Shown: positions 12,318-21,300 of the stretch, piece by piece
Layout of the letters: every line of letters begins with the position of its first letter
How positions within the stretch are numbered: the stretch's first letter is position 1
Assembly (NCBI RefSeq): GCF_958295425.1
Contig: NC_081153.1
Location: 6,852,635 to 6,916,634 of the forward strand
Direction: 5' to 3'
Length of the DNA stretch: 64,000 nt
Origin: Solea solea
Taxonomy: Eukaryota > Chordata > Actinopteri > Pleuronectiformes > Soleidae
The notes under the pieces: model-generated
Told to the model about the DNA's origin: nothing
Databases searched by the model: none
Seen by the model: only the letters and a program-made list of their open reading frames with translations
Translations under genes and position numbers: made by a program

Positions 12318-15300
12318 GTACACACACACACACACACACACACACACTGTTGTGTGAGTAAACTTTTGTTGCTTGAATTATCTCTGAAAAGGCATGAAAA
12401 ATTAATGCATTTCAAATATCAGTCTGATCTTATCATGTCCCATGTTTCATATATTATAGATGTTTCACACACACACATATTCTCATATTTCTATCCATTT
12501 TGTTTTGACTTCCATTCTTTTGGACAGTCTACCCGAGGCCTTATCCCTAACCTCCTAACCTTAACTATAACCACAACTCAAATCTTAGCTCTGAACCTAA
12601 CCAGTTCCTCAGAAATGAGGTTCTGCCTCACTAGGACCAGATTTTACTGGTCCTGACAAGGTTCATGGTGCCAGAAAAAGGTCCTAAAGAGGCAACAAAC
12701 ACACGCACACACAACTAATCATGTCCCTTTGTGTTTCAGACTCGGATAGAAACAGCCCTGATGGCCAGGTTTGTTTTTTCATTTTCCACTGTTGAGCTTG
12801 TTTTATCTTATAAATCAAATAAGTCTGTTGCTGCATTTTGATTTTAACCTACACCTGTAAATAGAGGATGATGCTGATGTTTTGAACATGTGTTATTTGT
12901 TTGTTTATTGATTATTGGTTATATTTTTTCTGCAGGTCCAGCCAATGAAAACCGGCCCCTTTAGCCTCTCTCCAACACCGGCTGGCAGCAAGGTGAGACT
13001 GTGTGTGTGTGTGTGTGTGTCTGTGTGTCGACTGAGATCTGAGACACACTGCTGTTTTCTCTTCAGACAGCAGCATTAATTAAGTTGTTAAGCAGCCAAA
13101 GTGAATCCGGTCTTTCAGCAGTTTGACTGGATAAACACTTCTTGTCTCCACCTGCCCCTGCACTGCTGCTGCATAGACACAAACACTCCCTCAGACAGGT
13201 CTGTTTTCAGATAAAAAGCACAGCCTACAAATGATGTCACATTGTTTCTGCTCACAAATACCAGGGCAGAATAATAACGTTATAAAAGTGTTGTTTTCAA
13301 AGCTGCGGTTGAGTCAGCTGATCTCACACTGAGCGAGACGCTGTTCCACAGACACGTGAGTGTGTATGTGCGTGCAGCTGCGTGTGCGCACTCTGTGGTT
13401 TATGACTGTGGGTGAGACAGGTGACCTCATCCACACCCACCTGAGCCTTGACAGAAAAGACAGAAAGGAAAACGGACGTGAACGCACTGACAGTGAGTGA
13501 CAGACGTAAAGATGCAGCACAGTGGTGATGGATGGGTAATGACGGGAGCGGCAAGCAGGTAACGACAGCTGCAGGTCAGAGGTCAGCGGCTTGTGAACGC
13601 TTTTGACGACAGGAAAGCGACGAGGGGGAGGATTGACCCGTCCTTCCGATCGCAGCAAGCGGCAACAGTTTCACACTGAATCAGGGGGTGAGAGAGTAGT
13701 GAGATGGAGAGTGAAGGTCAAATTCACAACATTAAAACAAAAGGATACTTTGCACATCGATTTCCAGAGACAGATGTGTAGGACAGCGGCAACAGGACAA
13801 AGAGACACTGTCCAGCGTGCGTCAACAAATTTATTGCTGCAATGTTTCACTGCTAAGACCTTCATCAGGCAAAGGCATAAAGCATCTCATGAAGGAGAGC
13901 CTTCTCACTTAAAAAAAGAAAAAAAAAAGCCTAAAGAAGTAAATCAAGAGGTAGGAATGTACTGAATAGCCACCAGGGGGCGAATGTACTGGTTGCAAAA
14001 ATAACCCTATTTGAATAGAAGTGTATAACAATATCAGTTAACATTTGCCAGAGAAATGAATGAAATGAAAAATAAAAGAAGAAGAATTGAGTGTTTTCAC
14101 TCAGGTCTTTGGTTCCTGCTTATACTAATCAAAGCACATTTGCACTGGTCAAAAACCAGTGGAAATGTGGTATAAGCTGAGATTGGTGGGTCAAGGTCAT
14201 ATCTAGTTCCCTCTAAATGGGGACCATAATTTGCAAAGACTTGTAACTAGTGATTGAGACATAACTTGTGTTGACTAATGTTATAAATAAAGTGAGAAGT
14301 TTGTTTATTTACTCACAAATTTACATACAAACAGTGAAGTCACCCCCTGATGGTCATTCAAAAGAATGCAGGTATTAAGTACTTCCACGTTGGCGTCACT
14401 TTCAGTGCCCAGAGACTTCACTTCGTCCAATATTTATCTCATTCGGACTCTGAAATAATAATTGAGAAAACAAACTCTGTCGCAGATTTACGCCACAGTA
14501 CTCTCCTCCAACAAATCAGTCACCTGATTAGAAAAGCTGTGGCTGAGGTGGAGCACCAGCAAAACAACACTCTCATAAATCAGACTGTCAGAAGGCTGTA
14601 CCGTGAGAACTGTGTGTGTGTGTGTGGATTGATGCAGTTTAAACAAGTGACTCTTGCTAAGAGAAACTTTCTTCTTCTTCAGGTAAAACATGAGGAGAGC
14701 TCTGAGATGACCCACATCACTGTTCCTCCTCCTGCTATTCCCTCCCAACAACAACAACAACAACAACAACAGCAACAACAACAGCAGCAGCAGCAGCAGC
14801 AGCAACAACTACAACAGCAACAACAGCAGCAGCAGCAACAACAGCAGCACCATCATACACAGCTAATGCTGGCTGGCAGTCAGCTGGCAGGGGTAAGAAC
14901 ACACAGTAACTACACATGCAGAATTGAGCTAGATTTGACTAAACCGCTCACTCTCCTGCACCAAATCCCATAGAGAAAATCAACAATTTAACCTCACAGC
15001 ACACAGGAGTTTTTCGAACTGCTGCTGCCTCCATCAGTATTTAAAATGTTTTATTTTGTGACTTCACCGTTTAAAATCCTTTTTTCATATTTACGTAAGT
15101 GACACAAATTCACCAAAGGAGGCAGCGGTAGACCAGCAGCTCCTGTGTGTCTGTGAGCTAAAAACTCTATGGACTTTGGTGCAGGCGAGTGAGCTGGTTT
15201 ACAAATTCCAGTTACCAGCTGGAAAAGGCTGTTTAGTGGTAAAATAATGGGGCAAACATATTCCTAAGATATTTTAGACTTAAGCAGGCATTGATTTTAT

Positions 15301-18300
15301 GAGGCAAACCTTTTGTTTAGTGAATACAAATCAGTTTTTCCTTATTTCACCACTGGCATAAGCTATGTTTTCAGTGAGAGTGAGCATATGTGTCAGTGTC
15401 AATGAGCCTTGACTGTTCGTCAGTGATGTCGTGACACATGTCAAGTTGTAACTCACAGTAAAAATATTCAGTGTATGTACACTGCTGCCCTTAAGGGCAA
15501 ACAACATTGCATAACAACCTGCAGTAAAATGGTCCAGTGTTATGTTCATGTGACAGTGAAATACCTCAGCTGCACACTTATTTAAGTGGGTGGAATTCTT
15601 GCTTGTCTTGCTCTGGCTTGCTTTAATACTCTACTTTAACAGATTCACCTGCACTCTGCTTTCTTTACACTTCCTTTACATTTTGTCCTGTCGTAATTCT
15701 TTCCCTTAACCCATCTTCTTTCCACTTTACATCACTTCTCTGATTTCTGTCCTTATTTCTTCTCCTCCTCCTCTTCCTCCTCCAGCTTGCCGCTCTCCTC
15801 CCAGCCCAGCAGCAGCTGCTCCTCCAACAGGCTCAGGCTCAGCTCCTGGCAGCCGCTGTTCAGCAGTCCAATGCGGCCCACGCTGCTCATGCTGCGCATG
15901 CCGCCGCGCAGCAACAAGCCAACCAGCAGCAGCAGAACCAGTCGCAGTCACAGCAGCAGCAGCCAATCAAGCAGGAGCAAACCGTCCAGGCTCCACAGCT
16001 GGCTCTGTCACAGCCAATCCAGCTCACAGCACAGGTATGATGAGCAAGACCAGTTTCAGGTTTGGGGGTCACGTGTCATGTCTGACATGTGACTTTTTCC
16101 CTCATTTCTGTTCATCAGCGTAGTCATAATTAAGTGACAATTTTCACTTTTTCACTCTGATTGTGTTTTTACAGGACATCCAGCAGCTGTTGCAGCTCCA
16201 GCAGCTGGTTTTGATGCCTGGCCATGCTCTCCAGTCTCCGGCCCAGTTCCTCCTGTCTCAGCCTGCACAGGCACAGCAGCAACAGCAGGGTGAGGAAGCA
16301 CAACACACCTCTGTCTCTCACTTTTAAAACATTATAAACATTATTTGGGTTAACGCTCAATAATTGCTTTATCAAGAAAATGCTTGGTTAATATGTTTTT
16401 TTTTTTTTTATTGGTTTGTTGTTGTTTTTATTTTCACAGGTTTGCTTTCGACACCAAATCTGATCCAGCTACCTCAGCAAAACCCTGCAGGACTTCTGAC
16501 AACACCACCTCGCCTGAGTCTCCAAGCACAGGTAAGAGAATGTTTAATGACGCAATAACTGTGTGAAATTAATTTTGACAGCACTGCTTTTTCATCTATG
16601 CTGCAAAGGCAGAGAAAAACTATTAGCTTCCTGATGTAGTTTCTGAGTTCAATGAGGATCTTCAACCTTGATTATGAATCCACAGCCAAACGTCTCACCT
16701 CGTGTCCTTGGCCTTTATCTAACATAATCCACGAATGCATCCTCACACAGGTTCAGCCTGTTATAGATTTTTTCATTAAACTGTAATGGAAGTCGTGTCA
16801 AACATGAGGCAGGTGTTGCGTCTGTATGCACACACAGAGGGTGAATGTAAATGAGGCGGATATCATGCATCATGTTCAGTCAATTAAGCCGATGCTCCCG
16901 CAGCTCACAGGGGTTGCATTCCTGCTCTGACGCCTCTGCTATAGTCAAATATTAAGGGATTGTTTTTTTCCTGCCGTTTAGAATAAAAGATGTAAAAGAT
17001 TCTCTCAGCTGATTCCCTCATATGTATTCACTCACCGGTGCATTTGAATTTAGAAAAAAATACTTTTTTTATCAACACTTTTATGCCTATGTAATCCATC
17101 TGACTCATTCTTATGAACATGATATCTCAAGAATTCTTCCAAATTTGGGAGATGAAAATTAACTATTAAGAAATTAGTATCCTAAAATCTAATATTTAAC
17201 AGGGAATCCTTTTTAAATTTGGTACAAACGTTCACTTGGACTATTCTGGTGGGCAAAGATCAAGGTTAGTGTGATCTCCATGTAAATTAGTAATCTTATG
17301 AATGCCATAATACATTTTTCTATATTGTGGTCAAAATCACAAACATTCACTTGGACTCAGGTATGAACTGTTTAGATTCTGGTGGATAAAAATCAAGGTC
17401 AGTTTGATCTCTCCAAAAACTTTTCCGTCTTTTTCATTGCTTATCTTGAGATACTCAAACTGAAATTTGACACAATCGTTCACTTGGAATCTATGACAAA
17501 TGTAGATTCTGGTGGCTAAAGATCCAACTCACTGAGACTTCAAATGGCTTTTTTCTCTTGTGAATGTAGGAAACCCAGAGAATCTTCTTAAATTTAGCAC
17601 TAAAGTTCATTTGGGTTTGAGGATAAACTGGCCACAATTTGGTTGTCGGAGGTGACTAAAAGTGACCTTACAAAGCACTAAACTCTAAGTAAGTCAACGG
17701 ACATGTTGTAAATGAGCCCAGAAAACAAAACCATAGACTGAAACTGTTGGTGAACTGAGTCAAACAGCCACTAGACAGTAAGTCTAGTCCCCTCGGGTTT
17801 ATGTGACAGTCAGTACATCGTATAACCAAATTCTTCATGCTCACATGTATGTGTCACCTCTCAGAGAGAGAAGAGCAGTGATGTTGTGATGGCTAGAAGC
17901 AGCAACAGCAGCAGCGGCGGCGGTGCTTCTGTGGTTGTGACCGGCAGCAGCGGCGTTGGTGTGGTGACATCTGTGGGAGGCACATCTGCATCTGGCAGCA
18001 CCATGGCCTCCTCGCTGAGCTCCGGCTTGACCCCCGGAGGCCTTGGAGGGCACCTGGGGGAAGAGCCCAGCGACCTGGAGGAGCTGGAGCAGTTTGCCCG
18101 CACCTTCAAACAGCGACGCATCAAGCTGGGGTTCACACAGGTAAGAGAGGGAAGGTTCACAGAGTTATAGAGACTGGTGTTTGTGTCCGCGTGTCTCTGA
18201 CACTTGTTATGTGCTTCTATCAGGGAGATGTCGGTGTTGCTATGGGAAAACTGTACGGCAACGATTTCAGCCAGACCACCATCTCCCGCTTTGAAGCGCT

Positions 18301-21300
18301 CAACCTGAGCTTTAAGAACATGTGCAAGCTGAAGCCTCTGCTGGAGAAGTGGCTGAGTGACGCAGGTGAGTGATGAAAGTAGAGCTGGTGAACGCATACC
18401 TTTGTCCATGTTAAGTAAAATTCTTATATAACACATTTCACATTAAATGTCAATAATATCCAAAAATAAAATCCATTTCAATGTTAAATATTTTAAATGA
18501 TCTGGTTTATATTGTCAAGATTTCAGAAATGTATGGTGTAAAAACAAAACAAAATTACAATCACTTAGAAATGAAAGTACTGTAGAGTTGTTTTTATTTA
18601 AATATCAAGGTAAATACTGTAAATTATCTGGTTTATTTTGTCCACATTTCAGAAATGTTTGGTGTGAATAAAATAGAATTACAGATGTTTTTCACATGCT
18701 TTTAAAATGAATCTCCACAATGAATACCTGAAGAAATACAGGACATTTATTTATTATTTCATCCATCAAAACGATTTCATTTTTTCTTGTATATTTAAGC
18801 AGGAAGTCCCTTGCGATCAAAATCTCTTTTTCAAGGGAGACCTGGGTCAAGACGACCCTCCACAATACAGTTTCCTATACAATACAGCAAATAATCAATA
18901 GAGCTGATTTGCAGTGGACAAAGGACCACAAACACACAATACTAAGTCCTACTTAGTAATACTAAGGGATAGCAACTCTTTTATCAATGTTTCATGCTCA
19001 ATGGGAAAAACAAATTCATAAAGCGTGTTGTGAAGGTTATTCGATGACCATGGAGCAGCATAAAAGAAGGCTTCTTCTGTGCCACTCACCTGCATGTCCT
19101 CATGTGTGTCTCTCTCTCTCTGTGAAAGAAACTATGGCAGTGGACAGCATGCTGCCCAGTCCCTCCTCCATCTCCTCCCCTCTACACGGACTGGAGGGTT
19201 TGCCCGGCCGACGCAGGAAGAAACGCACCAGCATCGAGACCAACGTGCGAGTGGCCCTGGAGCGCAACTTCAGCACGGTGAGAGACTCAACTACCAACCA
19301 ACCACAGAACTCAATCTTACACTTCAGTACAAAGTTATCTTCACTCAGGAGGTTTTGTTTGCCAGCTTGCCTCTGTGTGTTTGTGAGCAGGATGACACAA
19401 AAACTAACAATCATTTAGAAAGGTTTATCAGCTGATCGAAGTACATTTGCTTCAGTGTATATTCACTTTAATAGCCACCATCTTACGCCGCCGTGTTTCT
19501 TTACCAGCACAAATAGACAAATGGACAAAAGCCAGAGTGAATGTTTTGCATTAGAAGGGGAAGCCTTGTACGAAATATAACCTTTGTGGTATGTGAAGGC
19601 CACCGTAGTTTCCTATCAGCTTAGGAAATGAAGGGGTGAGCAGACAAGTCTATTTGTTAAAATCTGCAGTGATTTCACTAGGAACTGAAAAAGCTTTCAG
19701 GCTGCCATAGAATAATATATGATAATACACACTGTCATTTCTGCCAATAAAGGACATTTATGTGTAGTCTTTTTTTGTGTGATGACAATAACTGTTTGCT
19801 CGCTCTTCTCTCTGGTGTCTCCCCCCTCTCAGAACCAGAAGCCTACCTCTGAAGAGATCCTTCTGATGGCGGAGCAGCTCAACATGGAGAAGGAGGTGAT
19901 CCGCGTTTGGTTCTGCAACCGCCGGCAGAAAGAGAAACGCATCAACCCCTCCTGCAGCACCACCCCTCCTCTGCCCAGCCAGACTTCACCCATTGTGACG
20001 CACAAAACCTCCTGCTACAGCCCGCACATGGTACAGCCCATCCACCATCATCCCACTTTCTGTTTTGGTGTAATTTCAGAGGCTGCTCCAATATTTGTTT
20101 CCTAATTTCTTTCCCCTCACTCGTCTCTTCCCAGATATCGAGTCAGGGTCTGTCCCAGGTCACCACCAGCCTCAGCACAACAGGTGAGCTGTAATTACTG
20201 TTTGTGGCTGTGTTGAGCCTCGTCAATGAATTATTAAAGTCCAGAGCAATCGTGTTTTCGGAGCCCAAAGGTCGCTCGCAGAGAAGATTAAACCGCTGCT
20301 GACATTATTTGGAGGCAGTTGGTTTTTTCTGTAGCGTCTCCCTTTTTTGTTTGGGAGTTTTGATGCAGTGGCAAGAAAACGATTTCTGTGAGAGGGAAAA
20401 ACTGAAATAGGAAACGATAATGGTTCACCGAACGACAACATGGAACTGGTCCCATCTTGAGTTGTTTACCCATGTGTGTCGTGACTGGTGCTCGTGATTT
20501 ATAGACGTGGACGACGGTGAGAGCGATCTCAGGGTTCACAGATATGACAGACGACCTGACAGGTAACAAACACAGCTGGAAATTTATTGGCCCGCTGAGC
20601 CGAGGCTAATATTTTCCAAACTCCTCTTACGAGACTGGAGTTGAGTGGAGTCAAAGAAGACACTCGACAGAGATGAACGTGTTAACCGTGATTAATTTTC
20701 TTTCAATAATGTGTTGTGTCTCTCGGAGATGCTCACTCAGGGGGTGACATTGAATGCAACTTCTGGCAGTGAAATATATAAAGAGCTTCATCCCTGTTAA
20801 TAACTCAGCCTCAGTATCAGAAAAATATAAAATTGTTTGTGAAATTTGCAGGAAGGTGGTTTTTAATGGCACCTTGTTAGGCATCTGTAATACCCACAAC
20901 ACACCATCCTGTAATCTCACAAACGTGTTATAGGATGACAGATTAGATACGTGTTACAGATTATAGGAAGTGTTTTGAAAATTGATTATGTTTAATATGT
21001 ATTTAAGAACTCAAATATTGGTCTGTCATACTACATTACTTCATAAATAGGGGGGCAGTTGGCATTAAATTTACTTTCTAAGTGGTATTTAAAAGGTTTT
21101 TTTGGTTTAATTTTGCCCCCACAACATATTTCACAGAGAGGGAAAAAAGGTGAATTTCCTGCTCAGTATCCTAACGATTCTTCTCTTCATCTCAGCTGCC
21201 AGCTCATCACCCACAGCATCGTGCCCCATGACACCTGTCAGCTCGGCTGCAGTCGGCTCCACCTCTTCTTCTGTGACCCCGCCTCCTCATAGCACAGCCA

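Larger units (their letters stand above)
12993..14682 (+). other. pou2f2 intron with dispersed repeats
   Basis: The intron opens into a (GT)n tract at about 13,001-13,027. It holds a segment (13,144-13,281) duplicated in a later intron (21,915-22,062) and a probable dispersed element between about 13,965 and 14,410, bounded by CACCAGGGGGCGA and, inverted, CACCCCCTGATGG. No further exon was recognised. Confidence 0.6.

Noticed and set aside
14488..14917. Minus-strand poly-Leu, poly-Val and poly-Ala frames
   Set aside because: Antisense shadows of the pou2f2 polyGln exon.
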